A stretch of 64,000 nucleotides of DNA, from the NCBI GenBank assembly GCA_021287075.1, contig JAJTBD010000011.1, forward strand, positions 1 to 64,000. Direction: 5' to 3'. The notes under the pieces were generated by a model. It ran no database searches. It saw only the letters and a program-made list of their open reading frames with translations, and was not told where the DNA came from. Of this stretch, positions 1-9,919 are shown one piece after another. The translations under genes were made by a program, and so were the position numbers. This stretch comes from Micrococcales bacterium. GTDB lineage: Bacteria > Actinomycetota > Actinomycetes > Actinomycetales > Dermatophilaceae. The stretch's first letter is position 1. Every line of letters starts with the position of its first letter.

Positions 1-132
1 CGGGGCGTTTGTGCCCAGTTGGGCGAAAGGGTGCGGGGCGTTTGTGCCCAGTTGGACGAAAGGGTGCGGGGCGTTTGTGCTCAGTTGGGCGAAAGGGTGC
101 GGGGCGTTTGTGCCCAGTTGGGCGAAAGGGTG
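1..132 (+). repeat. 33-bp tandem repeat, four copies, upstream of ispE
   Basis: Four head-to-tail copies of a 33-bp unit (1-33, 34-66, 67-99, 100-132) differ by single bases. Each contains the small interrupted palindrome GCCCA-GT-TGGGC followed by GAAAGGG. Because 33 is a multiple of three, the array reads through in one frame as an 11-residue repeat joined to ispE, but that reading looks accidental. A related unit occurs near 11,600 in the opposite orientation. Bases 133-205 hold nothing else that I recognise except the ispE ribosome-binding region. Confidence 0.9.
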
Positions 133-205
133 CGGGGGAGGGTGGCCGGTCCACGCCCTGTCATCGGTGACTGGGATTCGCCCGGTCATGACTAGGGTGG
201 GGGCC

Positions 206-1144
206 ATGAGCTCAGCGATGGTGACCCCGGCGGCGACGACGGTGCGCGTCCCCGCCAAGGTCAACCTCGAGCTGCTCGTGGGCCCGGCGCGCGCCGACGG
301 CTTCCACTCCCTCTCGACCGTCTATCAGGCGGTCAGCCTCTTTGACGACGTCACGGTCGAGTCGGCCGACGACTGGTCGGTCGTGGTGCGCGGGGCGCAG
401 GCATCCTTTGTGCCGGCCGATGCCACCAACCTCGCCCTCCGGGGGGCGCGGGCGCTGGCCGACGCGGCCGGCGTCCAGACCCCGGTCGCCATCACGATCG
501 ACAAGGAGATCCCGGTCGCGGGAGGCATGGCCGGTGGGTCCGCAGACGCGGCGGCCGCCCTCGTCGCGTGCGACCACCACTGGGGCCTGCGCACCCGGCG
601 GGAGGAGCTGGAGGAGCTGGCCGCCGAGCTCGGCAGCGACGTCCCCTTCCTCATCGCCGGCGGCACCGCCATGGGTTCCGGCCGCGGCGAGCTGATCGCG
701 CCCGTGCTGGCGCGTGGCGCCTTCAACTGGGTCTTCGCCCTCGCCCGTGAGGGCCTGTCGACCCCCTCGGTCTTCCGCGAGCTCGACCGGCTCCGCGGTG
801 ACGCAGAGGTCCTCGAGCCGGTCCCGAGCCCCGAGCTGATGAGCGCGCTCCGCTCGGGTGACGCGCACTCGCTGGCGGCGGTGCTGGCCAACGACCTCCA
901 GGAGGCCGCCTTCTCGCTGCGACCCGAGCTGCGCGAATGCCTCGACGCCGGCATGGCCTTCGGGGCGCTCGGCGGCATCGTCTCCGGCTCCGGTCCGACC
1001 ATCGCCTTCCTCGTCGCCGACAGGGAGGCCGCCCTCGACCTCGCCGTCTCGCTGACCGCATCCGGGGCCGCCGCCGACGTGCGCCGGGCGAGTGGTCCCG
1101 TGCAGGGTGCCCAGGTCGTCACCGGCCCGCGGGCGCTGGGCTGA
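206..1144 (+). CDS. ispE: 4-diphosphocytidyl-2-C-methyl-D-erythritol kinase
   Basis: This cytoplasmic GHMP-family kinase phosphorylates CDP-methylerythritol in the non-mevalonate isoprenoid pathway. The product is 312 residues, a normal length. The N-terminus carries the PAKVNL substrate-loop motif (about residues 16-21), the GHMP ATP-binding motif GGMAGGSADAAA lies near residues 106-117, and the third motif GSGPTIAF is near the C-terminus. I chose ATG 206, which follows a GGGTGGGGG stretch; ATG 188 and ATG 218 are alternatives. The frame stays open upstream through the tandem repeats, but that extension has no family counterpart. In Actinobacteria ispE usually follows rsmA (ksgA), which would lie left of the window. 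The ABC-F gene starts 16 bp downstream and is probably co-transcribed. Confidence 0.95.
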   Translation: MSSAMVTPAATTVRVPAKVNLELLVGPARADGFHSLSTVYQAVSLFDDVTVESADDWSVVVRGAQASFVPADATNLALRGARALADAAGVQTPVAITIDKEIPVAGGMAGGSADAAAALVACDHHWGLRTRREELEELAAELGSDVPFLIAGGTAMGSGRGELIAPVLARGAFNWVFALAREGLSTPSVFRELDRLRGDAEVLEPVPSPELMSALRSGDAHSLAAVLANDLQEAAFSLRPELRECLDAGMAFGALGGIVSGSGPTIAFLVADREAALDLAVSLTASGAAADVRRASGPVQGAQVVTGPRALG

Positions 1145-1160
1145 CCGGACCCGAGCAGCC

Positions 1161-2996
<1,836 letters not shown>

Positions 2997-3004
2997 GAGC
3001 GCCC

Positions 3005-3026
3005 GTCCCACCCGTCGCTGTGGGAC
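3005..3026 (+). terminator. Possible weak terminator after the ABC-F gene
   Basis: The arms GTCCCAC (3005-3011) and GTGGGAC (3020-3026) form a 7-bp hairpin 8 bp after the ABC-F stop codon. No T-run follows, so termination is uncertain; the hairpin sits just before the ribosome-binding site of the next gene. Confidence 0.35.
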
Positions 3027-3035
3027 TGTGGAGGT

Positions 3036-3860
3036 ATGCCGCTCCGCCGGGTCGCCAGCATCGTCGCCGTCCTGCTCATCGCCGCATGTGGGGGAGGCGG
3101 AGGTGACCAGGCCCCCTCACCCAGCAGCGCGAGCCCGTCGAGGACCTTCACCCCGCTGCCGACCAGGAGTGACAAGACGGTTGCGGAGCGGTGCGCGATC
3201 GAGGCGCCAGGGGACATCGTGACCTTCCCCGGGCCTGCGGCAGGGACCGAGCTGACCGGCGCGGTCTATGGCGAGGGTCCCAGGGCGGCGGTCTTCCTGC
3301 ACCAGACCGGCAGGGCCGGCTTCTGCGGATGGGTGCCCTATGCGGTGTGGGCGGCACGCAACGGCGTGCGGGCCATCCTCGTCGACGTGTGCGGCTATGG
3401 TCGGGCCACCTGCACCCCAGAGGTCGCCGACGACCCGGTCGCGATGCTCACCATCCCCGTCCAGTGGGCGCGGGACAACGGCGCGACCTCGGTGACCGTC
3501 GTCGGTGCGTCGATGGGCGGCTCGCTGGCCCTGGGCGCCGGCCAGGCAGCCGGCGCCGACGCGGTCGTCGACATCTCGGGCCCGATCACATGGATGGGCG
3601 TGCCGGATGCCCCGGAGGCGGCCAAGGCCACGACTGTCCCGCTCCTTGCCATCACCAGCACCCAGGACACCGAGCCCAACGCGAGCCAGCTCAACGAGGC
3701 GATCACCGGATCGCCCTCTGCGACAAAGAGATTCGTGCAGCTGCCCGGATCCACCCATGGCTGGGCGATCCTCTCGGGCGGGGTCACCGTCGGCGGCAGG
3801 CCCACGGCGAGCGGCCAGCTCGTGCGCGACTGGATCGTCGGCAAGCGCACGACTGGCTGA
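3036..3860 (+). CDS. Lipoprotein with alpha/beta-hydrolase fold
   Basis: This 274-residue protein begins with a hydrophobic leader ending in the lipobox LIAAC (Cys18), followed by a Gly/Ser/Pro-rich linker, so it is predicted to be anchored on the outer face of the membrane. The body resembles dienelactone-hydrolase-type alpha/beta hydrolases. The nucleophile elbow GASMGG lies at about residues 156-161, and a late His occurs in the STHGW motif near residue 239. The substrate is unknown. The start codon lies inside a copy of the dispersed GTATGCCGC word, after a GTGGAGG ribosome-binding sequence. It converges with the ArsC-like gene, with 3 bp between the two stops. Confidence 0.85.
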   Translation: MPLRRVASIVAVLLIAACGGGGGDQAPSPSSASPSRTFTPLPTRSDKTVAERCAIEAPGDIVTFPGPAAGTELTGAVYGEGPRAAVFLHQTGRAGFCGWVPYAVWAARNGVRAILVDVCGYGRATCTPEVADDPVAMLTIPVQWARDNGATSVTVVGASMGGSLALGAGQAAGADAVVDISGPITWMGVPDAPEAAKATTVPLLAITSTQDTEPNASQLNEAITGSPSATKRFVQLPGSTHGWAILSGGVTVGGRPTASGQLVRDWIVGKRTTG

Positions 3861-3863
3861 CGA

Positions 3864-4223
3864 TCAGCCCTGGGCGAGGAACCCGGACACCCGGTCCTTG
3901 GGCCGGCCGATGATCGCGCGACCACCGCGGCGCAGGACCGGCCGCTGCATCAGGCGCGGGTGCTCGGCGAGCACGTCGGCGACCTGCTCGGGGGTGGCGA
4001 CGTCGTCGTCGGTCAGGCCCATCTCGCGGAAATGGGGGTCGCGGCGGACGAGATCGGTTGCCGGGTCCTCGAGCTCGTCGATCAGCTCGAGCAGCTGCTC
4101 ACGGGTGAGCGGCTCCCTGAGGTAGTGCACGACCTCCGCGTCGGAGCCGGCAGCCTCGACCGTCTCCAGGGCGGCGCGGCTGGTGGAGCACTTGGGGTTG
4201 TGGAGCAGGACGAGGTCGGACAT
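3864..4223 (-). CDS. ArsC/YffB-family glutaredoxin-like reductase
   Basis: The 119-residue protein matches the thioredoxin-fold ArsC/YffB family over its full length. HNPKCSTSR near the N-terminus carries the redox Cys, YLREPLT follows, and LMQRPVL then GRP supplies the conserved C-terminal loop Arg residues. Plasmid ArsC enzymes of this fold reduce arsenate with glutaredoxin, but many chromosomal members have no proven arsenate role. This copy is far from the arsenic operon at 54.6-58.1 kb, whose ArsC proteins belong to the unrelated phosphatase-like fold. It lies 36 bp downstream of the MarR gene in the same direction and may be co-transcribed with it. Confidence 0.85.
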   Translation of the reverse strand: MSDLVLLHNPKCSTSRAALETVEAAGSDAEVVHYLREPLTREQLLELIDELEDPATDLVRRDPHFREMGLTDDDVATPEQVADVLAEHPRLMQRPVLRRGGRAIIGRPKDRVSGFLAQG

Positions 4224-4259
4224 GGCGTTCCCTTCGGGTGGGTCAGTGCTCGACCGGGG

Positions 4260-4757
4260 TCAGTGCTCGAGCGGGGAGAGCAGGCGGCGCAGCAGGCCTG
4301 CGAGGGCGGTCTGCTCGTCGTCGGGCAGGTCGGCCAGGAGCTCGCGCTCCCGGGCGAGGAGGTCGGCCATCGCGTTGTCGACGGCCGCGCGGCCCTCTGG
4401 CGTCAGGGTCACCAGCACGCCGCGCCGGTCGCTGGGGGAGGGGCTGCGCCCCACCAGGCCGCGGCCCTCCAGCCGGTCGACCCGGTTGGTCATCGTGCCG
4501 CTGGTCACGAGGGTCTCCTGGACCAGCTGGCCGGGGGAGAGCTGATAGGGGTCGCCGGCGCGGCGCAGGGCGGAGAGGACGTCGAACTCCCAGTTCTCGA
4601 GCCCATGCTCGGCGAAGGCCGAGGCGCGGTCGAGGTCAAGGCGGCGGGAGAGGCGGGAGACGCGGCTGAGGATGTGCAGCGGCCGGTGGTCGAGGTCGGG
4701 GCGCTCGCGCTGCCATGCCTCGACGATGCCGTCGACATCGTCCGGGTGCTCGGTCAT
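4260..4757 (-). CDS. MarR-family transcriptional regulator
   Basis: The 165-residue protein has the MarR winged-helix layout: a helical N-terminus, a DNA-binding region around LSPGQLVQETLVTSGTMTNRVDRLE, and a wing with SPSDRRGVLVTLTPEGR, a typical MarR signature containing DRRG. The C-terminal helices form the dimer interface. It is transcribed divergently from the methyltransferase gene at 4922, and a clear palindrome lies between them, so it probably represses itself and that gene. The ligand is unknown. Confidence 0.92.
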   Translation of the reverse strand: MTEHPDDVDGIVEAWQRERPDLDHRPLHILSRVSRLSRRLDLDRASAFAEHGLENWEFDVLSALRRAGDPYQLSPGQLVQETLVTSGTMTNRVDRLEGRGLVGRSPSPSDRRGVLVTLTPEGRAAVDNAMADLLARERELLADLPDDEQTALAGLLRRLLSPLEH

Positions 4758-4795
4758 GGGCAGACTCTACTCCCGTCAAGGTTCTCGATATCAAG

Positions 4796-4813
4796 TATCT
4801 TGACATCAAGATA
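4796..4813. promoter_or_regulatory. Palindromic operator, probable MarR site
   Basis: TATCTTGA-CA-TCAAGATA has perfect 8-bp arms. It is strikingly AT-rich against the surrounding sequence and lies between the divergent MarR and methyltransferase genes, 38 bp from the MarR start. The form matches MarR-family operators. A partial second copy (CTCGATATCAAG) lies just to its left. Confidence 0.75.
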
Positions 4814-4921
4814 AATTGGATGGGAGATTGGGGCCAGCCCACCGCCACTGCGGCACCGTCCTGCCACGTCACCGGCCATGCCGGGTCCGCAGTCGCCTCG
4901 CCGCCGACCCAGGAGGACCAG

Positions 4922-5734
4922 ATGGCCAGCACCCGCTGGGAGCCCGCACAGTACGCCCGCTTCGCCGACCACCGCGGCCGCCCCTTCCACGACCTGCTCT
5001 CGCGGGTGGCCTCGCCCAGCCCGTCTCTGGTCGTCGACCTGGGCTGCGGCAACGGCCCGCTCACCCTCGGCCTCGCCGACCGCTGGCCGGGTGCGCGGAT
5101 CGTCGGTGTGGACCACTCCAGTGAGATGCTCTCTGCCGCAAGGGAGCTCGACACGGAGGGTCGAGTGGAGTGGGTCGAGGCCGATCAGGCGGAGTGGGAC
5201 CCGACCTCGCTGGGGGAGCGCCCCGACGTCATCGTCACCAACGCCGCGCTCCAGTGGGTGCCCGGCCACCTGCCCCTGCTGGCCGGGTTCGTCGACGCGC
5301 TGGCCGACGGCGGGTGGTTCGCGATGCAGGTGCCCGGCAACTTCCAGGCCCCCTCGCACCGGCTCATGCGCGAGGTCGCGGCAGCCCATCCCCGGGCCGC
5401 CGAGCTGTCGCCGGCCCTGGCCCGTGCCGACGCCGTGGCCGAGCCCGGCACCTACCTCCAGCTGCTGACCGCGGCCGGTGCGGGCGTCGATGTCTGGGAG
5501 ACGACCTATGCGCAGGTCCTCGACCCCGCTGGCGAACAGGAGGACCCGGTGCTGGAGTGGGTCACCGGCACCGGACTGCGGCCCGTGCTCGAGCTGCTCA
5601 CCGATGAGGCCGAGCGCGCGCAGTTCCTGGACGTCTACCGCGAGCGGCTGCGCGCGGCATACCCCCGGACGCCGGCAGGCGTCATCTTCCCCTTCCGGCG
5701 CATCTTCGCCGTCGCCCACAAGGCCGGCGCATGA
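4922..5734 (+). CDS. tam: Trans-aconitate 2-methyltransferase
   Basis: This 270-residue SAM-dependent methyltransferase probably methylates trans-aconitate, a spontaneous and inhibitory isomer of the TCA intermediate cis-aconitate. The N-terminus (TRWEPAQYARF, then RGRPFHDLL) is characteristic of Tam. SAM motif I is VVDLGCGNGPLT near residue 40, and NAALQWVP and MQVPGNFQAPSH are further Tam-like stretches. ATG 4922 is preceded by a strong AGGAGG site; the open frame upstream crosses the MarR operator and is unlikely to be translated. Its stop overlaps the next start as ATGA, indicating translational coupling. Confidence 0.88.
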   Translation: MASTRWEPAQYARFADHRGRPFHDLLSRVASPSPSLVVDLGCGNGPLTLGLADRWPGARIVGVDHSSEMLSAARELDTEGRVEWVEADQAEWDPTSLGERPDVIVTNAALQWVPGHLPLLAGFVDALADGGWFAMQVPGNFQAPSHRLMREVAAAHPRAAELSPALARADAVAEPGTYLQLLTAAGAGVDVWETTYAQVLDPAGEQEDPVLEWVTGTGLRPVLELLTDEAERAQFLDVYRERLRAAYPRTPAGVIFPFRRIFAVAHKAGA

Positions 5735-6090
5735 TCACCGGCCTCCACCACGTGCAGGTCAGCTGCCCCGCGGGCAGCGAGGAGGCCCTGCGCGGCTTCT
5801 ATGGCGGGCTGCTCGGGCTGCCGGAGATCCCCAAGCCGCCGCTGCTCGCGGTCCGCGGCGGGGTGTGGTTCCGGGTGGGCGGGCAGGAGCTGCACTGCGG
5901 CGTGGAGGAGGGGTTCGCCCCCGCCCGCAAGGCGCACCCGGCCTTCCTCGTCGACGACCTCGACTCTCTCGCAGCCGAGCTCGCGGCGGCCGATAGCCCC
6001 GTGATCTGGGACGAGGGCACCATCCCCGGCGTCCGGCGCTTCCACACCACCGATCCCGTGGGCAACCGCGTCGAGCTCCAGCAGGCCTGA
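5731..6090 (+). CDS. VOC-family (glyoxalase-like) protein
   Basis: This single-domain VOC protein of 119 residues starts with ITGLHHVQVSCPAG and ends with DPVGNRVELQ, the paired motifs that carry metal-binding His and Glu in the glyoxalase/bleomycin-resistance superfamily. It overlaps tam by 4 bp and so is probably translated with it. A role in methyltransferase-linked metabolism is possible but unproven. Confidence 0.85.
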   Translation: MITGLHHVQVSCPAGSEEALRGFYGGLLGLPEIPKPPLLAVRGGVWFRVGGQELHCGVEEGFAPARKAHPAFLVDDLDSLAAELAAADSPVIWDEGTIPGVRRFHTTDPVGNRVELQQA

Positions 6091-6136
6091 GCGGCCGGCA
6101 GAGTGGTCGGCTCCGGCCCATCGGTGGCAGGCGGAT

Positions 6137-6209
6137 GACCACTCCTGGCGCACGCCTGGTGGTGGCGCGACCACTCCTGCGTGCCGTTGCGACGAGGCGA
6201 CCACTCCTG
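6137..6209 (+). repeat. Short intergenic repeat, three spaced copies
   Basis: The 11-mer GACCACTCCTG starts at 6137, 6169 and 6199, about 31 bp apart, and an inverted partial copy (GAGTGGTC) lies near 6103. The stretch between the VOC gene and tRNA-Gln otherwise contains only one GTATGCCGC word (near 6224). No coding signal is visible. Confidence 0.7.
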
Positions 6210-6267
6210 CGCCGGGGCGACCGTATGCCGCGGGCTACCCTTGCGGGGCACGATCCCTCGGGGTCGT

Positions 6268-6346
6268 TCCCCGGTTGCTCTGCTGGCAGGGGCCGCCTGA
6301 CTTTGAATCAGGACTAGCGACGTAGGTTCGATTCCTACCCGGGGAG
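6268..6346 (+). tRNA. tRNA-Gln (anticodon TTG)
   Basis: The acceptor arms TCCCCGG (6268-6274) and CCGGGGA (6339-6345) pair perfectly and are followed by discriminator G and CA. The anticodon stem CCTGA/TCAGG closes the loop CTTTGAA, giving anticodon TTG, and the T arm GTAGG-TTCGATT-CCTAC is perfect. The variable region is slightly long at 9 nt, and two bases rather than one separate the D and anticodon stems. Only part of the CCA end is encoded. Confidence 0.92.
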
Positions 6347-6464
6347 CACGACGACAAGACCCCCGCTCTCGGGTCGGCGGTGCTCCCGCCCAGCGGGTGT
6401 GGTCGCGACAGCGCCACCGATGGCGCCCCGACGACCACTCTCGGGGCCAAGGTCCCCGGGGAGG

Positions 6465-7253
6465 TCAGGTCCGGGGGGCCAGCGGGCGGACGGTGAGGAC
6501 CTGCGACATCGTGCCGATCGGGCCCGTCTCGTCGTGCAGCACGCTGCTGGTGACGCCGATCCCTCCCGGCCCGAAGGAGACCCGGGTGTCGAAGCCGACC
6601 CACTCGCCCTGCGGCTCGGCATACAGGTGCGCGGTGAGGTCGACATTGGGGAAGGCGACCTCGCGCGGGTCCTGGCGGACCGTCATGCCGTTGGCGATGT
6701 CAAAGAGCCTGGCCGCCTGGGCGAGCGGGCGGGCCTGCTCGCCGGCGACGAGCTCCACGGGGGAGCGGACCCAGAATGCCGCGTGGCCGGGCTCGACCTG
6801 TGCCCGCCGGACCTCGGCGGACTCGATGAAGCCGCCGGGCCAGACGGCCGAGGCATCCCACGGGGGCGTCTGCTCGGGGCCGGCGATGGTCGGCAGTGGC
6901 CGGGCGTGCAGGTGGGCGGTGTCGTCGGGCCGGAGCAGCCAGGCCCGCAGCAGCACGACATCGCGCCCCTCATAGGACAGTGCGGCCTCCACCAGCTCGA
7001 TCGTCCGGCCGGGGCGCACCACCCGCGCCGAGGTGGTCATCTCGCCCACGGGGACGGTGCCGAGGATGTCATAGGAGAGGCGGCCGACGATGAGCCCGTC
7101 GTCGCGCCGGGCGTCGCGGTCGGTCTCGACCACATGGGCGAGCAGGCCCAGGGCGGGGGCGATGTGCTGCTCCTCGGTGTTCCACGCGCCGCTGACGTGT
7201 GGGGTGGCGCGGAAGGAGTCGGGTCCGGTGCGCTCGAAATATGCCTCGGCCAT
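6465..7253 (-). CDS. Acyl-CoA thioesterase-like (hotdog) protein
   Basis: The 262-residue protein resembles the two-hotdog thioesterase family (TesB/4HBT-like). It has an N-terminal half with a GLLAHVVE stretch and a C-terminal half with FDIANGM and a late VGFDTRVSFGPGGIG segment. Proteins of this type hydrolyse acyl-CoA thioesters, but the acyl chain cannot be told. The start is the ATG of MAEAYFERT; the open frame continues upstream through non-conserved sequence. It is divergent from glmU, with about 170 bp between them including the probable glmU promoter. Confidence 0.8.
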   Translation of the reverse strand: MAEAYFERTGPDSFRATPHVSGAWNTEEQHIAPALGLLAHVVETDRDARRDDGLIVGRLSYDILGTVPVGEMTTSARVVRPGRTIELVEAALSYEGRDVVLLRAWLLRPDDTAHLHARPLPTIAGPEQTPPWDASAVWPGGFIESAEVRRAQVEPGHAAFWVRSPVELVAGEQARPLAQAARLFDIANGMTVRQDPREVAFPNVDLTAHLYAEPQGEWVGFDTRVSFGPGGIGVTSSVLHDETGPIGTMSQVLTVRPLAPRT

Positions 7254-7422
7254 TGCCTCAGAGTAGGGCGAGACATCTGCCGCACGCGGGCCCGTCCGGG
7301 ACGAGACAGGGGATGCGGACGATACGATGCGGATCGGGACAGGGAGGTCGTCGACCCGCCACGGCGAGCGCGCGGCATACCCCGCCCCACACCGAGACCC
7401 GACCCCAATGGGAGAACCAGAC

Positions 7423-8889
7423 GTGACGAGCGCGCGCCCCGCAGCCGTGATCATCCTGGCCGCCGGAGAGGGCACGCGGATGAAGTCCGCGACCCCGAAG
7501 GTCCTGCATCGCATCGGGGGGCGCTCGCTCCTCGGACACGCGATCCACGCCGCGAGGGAGGCCCAGCCCGACCATGTCGCGGTGGTCGTGCGCCACCAGC
7601 GCGAGCGGGTCGTGGAGCACATCGGGCAGATCGACCCGCAGGCCACCATCGCCGACCAGGACGAGATCAAGGGCACCGGCCGCGCCGCCGAGTGCGCCCT
7701 GCTCGCCCTCCCCGAGGACCTCACCGGCACCGTGCTGGTCACCATGGGCGATGTGCCCCTGCTGGCCGGCTCGACCCTGACCGCCCTCGCCGAGGAGCAC
7801 GCCAGCAGCGGCGCCGCCGTCACGGTCATCACCGCCACCCTCGAGGACCCCAGCGGCTATGGCCGCATCGTGCGCGACCCCGCCGGCGGGGTCGAGGGCA
7901 TCGTCGAGCACAAGGACTGCACCCCCGAGCAGCTCGGGATCCACGAGATCAACTCGGGGATCTACGCCTTCGACGTGACGGTCCTGCGCGACGCCCTGGG
8001 GCGGGTCACCAGCGACAACGCCCAGGGGGAGAAATACCTCACCGACGTGCTCGGCCTCGCTCGTCAGGCCGGCCGTGACGTCGCCGCCCACCTCGTCGAT
8101 GACCTCTGGCAGACCGAGGGTGTCAACGACCGGGTACAGCTCGCCCGGCTCGGCAAGGAGCTCAACCGGCGCCTGCTCGAGCAGCACATGCGCGCCGGCG
8201 TGAGCATCGTCGACCCCGACACCACCTGGGTCGACGCCGACGTCAGCATCGGCCAGGACACCACGATCCTGCCCGGCACCCAGCTCCTCGGGGCCACGAG
8301 CATCGGCGCCGGCGCCACCATCGGCCCCGACACCACCCTCACCGACACCGAGGTCGGCGACGGGGCCGAGGTCAAGCGCACCGAGTCCCTCCTCGCCGTC
8401 ATCGGCGCCGGGGCCACGGTCGGCCCCTTCTCCTATCTGCGCCCCGGCACCGAGCTCGGCGCCAACGGCAAGATCGGCGGCTTCGTCGAGACCAAGAACG
8501 CCGTCATCGGCGAGGGCGCCAAGGTGCCCCACCTCACCTACTGCGGCGACGCCGAGATCGGCGAGGGCGCCAACATCGGCGCCGGCACGATCTTCGCCAA
8601 CTACGACGGGGTCGCCAAGCACAAGACCCGCATCGGCAGGCACTCCTTCGTGGGCTCCAACAGCGTGCTCGTCGCACCGGTCGACGTGGCCGACGGTGCC
8701 TATGTGGGCGCGGGCTCGGCCCTCACCGGTGAGGTCGGGCCGGGTCAGATCGCGGTGGCCCGCGGCAACCAGCGCAACATCGACGGCTGGGTCGCGCGGC
8801 GGCGAGCCGGCACCAAGACCGCCGAGGCCGCGGAGGCAGCGGCGCGGCATACCCAGGAAAACACCACTGAAGGGCAGGACCAGGCGTGA
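7423..8889 (+). CDS. glmU: Bifunctional UDP-GlcNAc pyrophosphorylase / glucosamine-1-P acetyltransferase
   Basis: This cytoplasmic enzyme makes UDP-N-acetylglucosamine for peptidoglycan. The product is 488 residues. The N-terminal uridyltransferase has LAAGEGTRMKS and VTMGDVPLL. The C-terminal half is a left-handed beta-helix with hexapeptide repeats and the acetyltransferase stretch FVETKNAVIG then ANYDGVAKHKT. I chose GTG 7423, which has GGGAGA 7 bp upstream; ATG 7408 is the alternative. It overlaps prs as GTGA, a conserved actinobacterial pair. Confidence 0.95.
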   Translation: MTSARPAAVIILAAGEGTRMKSATPKVLHRIGGRSLLGHAIHAAREAQPDHVAVVVRHQRERVVEHIGQIDPQATIADQDEIKGTGRAAECALLALPEDLTGTVLVTMGDVPLLAGSTLTALAEEHASSGAAVTVITATLEDPSGYGRIVRDPAGGVEGIVEHKDCTPEQLGIHEINSGIYAFDVTVLRDALGRVTSDNAQGEKYLTDVLGLARQAGRDVAAHLVDDLWQTEGVNDRVQLARLGKELNRRLLEQHMRAGVSIVDPDTTWVDADVSIGQDTTILPGTQLLGATSIGAGATIGPDTTLTDTEVGDGAEVKRTESLLAVIGAGATVGPFSYLRPGTELGANGKIGGFVETKNAVIGEGAKVPHLTYCGDAEIGEGANIGAGTIFANYDGVAKHKTRIGRHSFVGSNSVLVAPVDVADGAYVGAGSALTGEVGPGQIAVARGNQRNIDGWVARRRAGTKTAEAAEAAARHTQENTTEGQDQA

Positions 8890-9872
8890 GCGGCAAGCTC
8901 AAGAAGAAGGCCACCAAGAACCTCATGGTCTTCACCGGACGCAGTCACCCCGACCTGGCACACGAGGTCGCGGCGGAGCTCGGTGCCGAGGTGGTGCCGA
9001 CCAGCGCCTACGACTTCGCCAACGGCGAGACCTATGTGCGCTATGAGGAGTCGGTGCGCGGCTCCGACGCCTTCGTCATCCAGAGCCACTGCGCCCCGAT
9101 CAACAACGCGATCATGGAGCAGCTGATCATGGTCGACGCGCTCAAGCGCGCCTCGGCCAAGCGGATCAGCGTCGTGCTGCCCTTCTATGGCTATGCCCGG
9201 CAGGACAAGAAGCACCGTGGCCGCGAGCCGATCTCGGCCCGCCTCATGGCCGACCTGTTCAAGACCGCCGGCGCCGACCGGCTCATGGCCGTGGACCTGC
9301 ACACCGACCAGATCCAGGGCTTCTTCGACGGCCCGGTCGACCACCTGATGGCCCGGCCGATCCTGGCCGACTATGTCGCCCAGAAGTATGGCGACCGCGA
9401 CCTCGCCGTGGTCTCCCCGGACGCCGGGCGCATCAAGGTGGCCGAGCAGTGGAGCACCCGCCTCGGCGGCGCGCCCCTGGCCTTCATCCACAAGACCCGC
9501 GACATCAACCGGCCCAACGAGACCGTCGCCAACCGCGTCGTCGGCGAGGTCGAGGGCCGGGTCTGCATCCTGGTCGACGACATGATCGACACCGGTGGCA
9601 CCATCGCCAAGGCCGCCGACGCGCTCAAGGCCGAGGGCGCCGCAGGCGTGGTCATCGCCGCGACCCACGCGATCCTGTCCGACCCGGCCGTCGAGCGCCT
9701 CACCGCCTGTGCCGCCGAGGAGGTCATCGTCACCAACACGCTGCCCATCTCCGAGGACAAGCACTTCGAGGGGCTCACGGTGCTGTCCATCGCCCCGCTC
9801 ATCAGCGCGGCCATCCACGAGGTCTTCGAGGACGGCTCGGTCACCAGCCTCTTCGGCGGGCGCGCTTCCTGA
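8886..9872 (+). CDS. prs: Ribose-phosphate pyrophosphokinase
   Basis: The 328-residue enzyme makes PRPP from ribose 5-phosphate and ATP for nucleotide, His and Trp synthesis. Visible family motifs are the flexible-loop region FYGYARQDKKHRGREPISA, the DLHTDQIQGFF signature, and the PRPP-binding loop VDDMIDTGGT near residue 232. The N-terminus carries an extra Lys-rich stretch (SGKLKKKATK). It begins with GTG inside the end of glmU and is followed by a bidirectional hairpin. Confidence 0.96.
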   Translation: MSGKLKKKATKNLMVFTGRSHPDLAHEVAAELGAEVVPTSAYDFANGETYVRYEESVRGSDAFVIQSHCAPINNAIMEQLIMVDALKRASAKRISVVLPFYGYARQDKKHRGREPISARLMADLFKTAGADRLMAVDLHTDQIQGFFDGPVDHLMARPILADYVAQKYGDRDLAVVSPDAGRIKVAEQWSTRLGGAPLAFIHKTRDINRPNETVANRVVGEVEGRVCILVDDMIDTGGTIAKAADALKAEGAAGVVIAATHAILSDPAVERLTACAAEEVIVTNTLPISEDKHFEGLTVLSIAPLISAAIHEVFEDGSVTSLFGGRAS

Positions 9873-9885
9873 TCGCCTGCTGCGC

Positions 9886-9919
9886 CGACGGCCCGGCCCC
9901 TCAGGGGGTCGGGCCGTCG
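9886..9919. terminator. Hairpin between convergent prs and CGNR gene
   Basis: CGACGGCCCG (9886-9895) pairs with CGGGCCGTCG (9910-9919), and an inner CCCC/GGGG extends the stem. It overlaps the last codons of the minus-strand CGNR gene and lies 13 bp after the prs stop, so it could serve both. Confidence 0.65.

Noticed and set aside
1..132. The array as a CRISPR.
   Set aside because: The copies are directly adjacent with no spacers and the unit is not palindromic at its ends; no cas genes are present.
11..205. In-frame extension of ispE through the tandem repeats (repeated WAKGCGAF peptide).
   Set aside because: IspE proteins have no such N-terminus, the repeats are 33 bp so the open frame is automatic, and a good start with a ribosome-binding site lies at 206.
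3864..4223. Part of the arsenic resistance system.
   Set aside because: The protein belongs to the glutaredoxin-like ArsC/YffB fold, lies 50 kb from the ars operon and beside a MarR gene; arsenate reduction is not supported by context.
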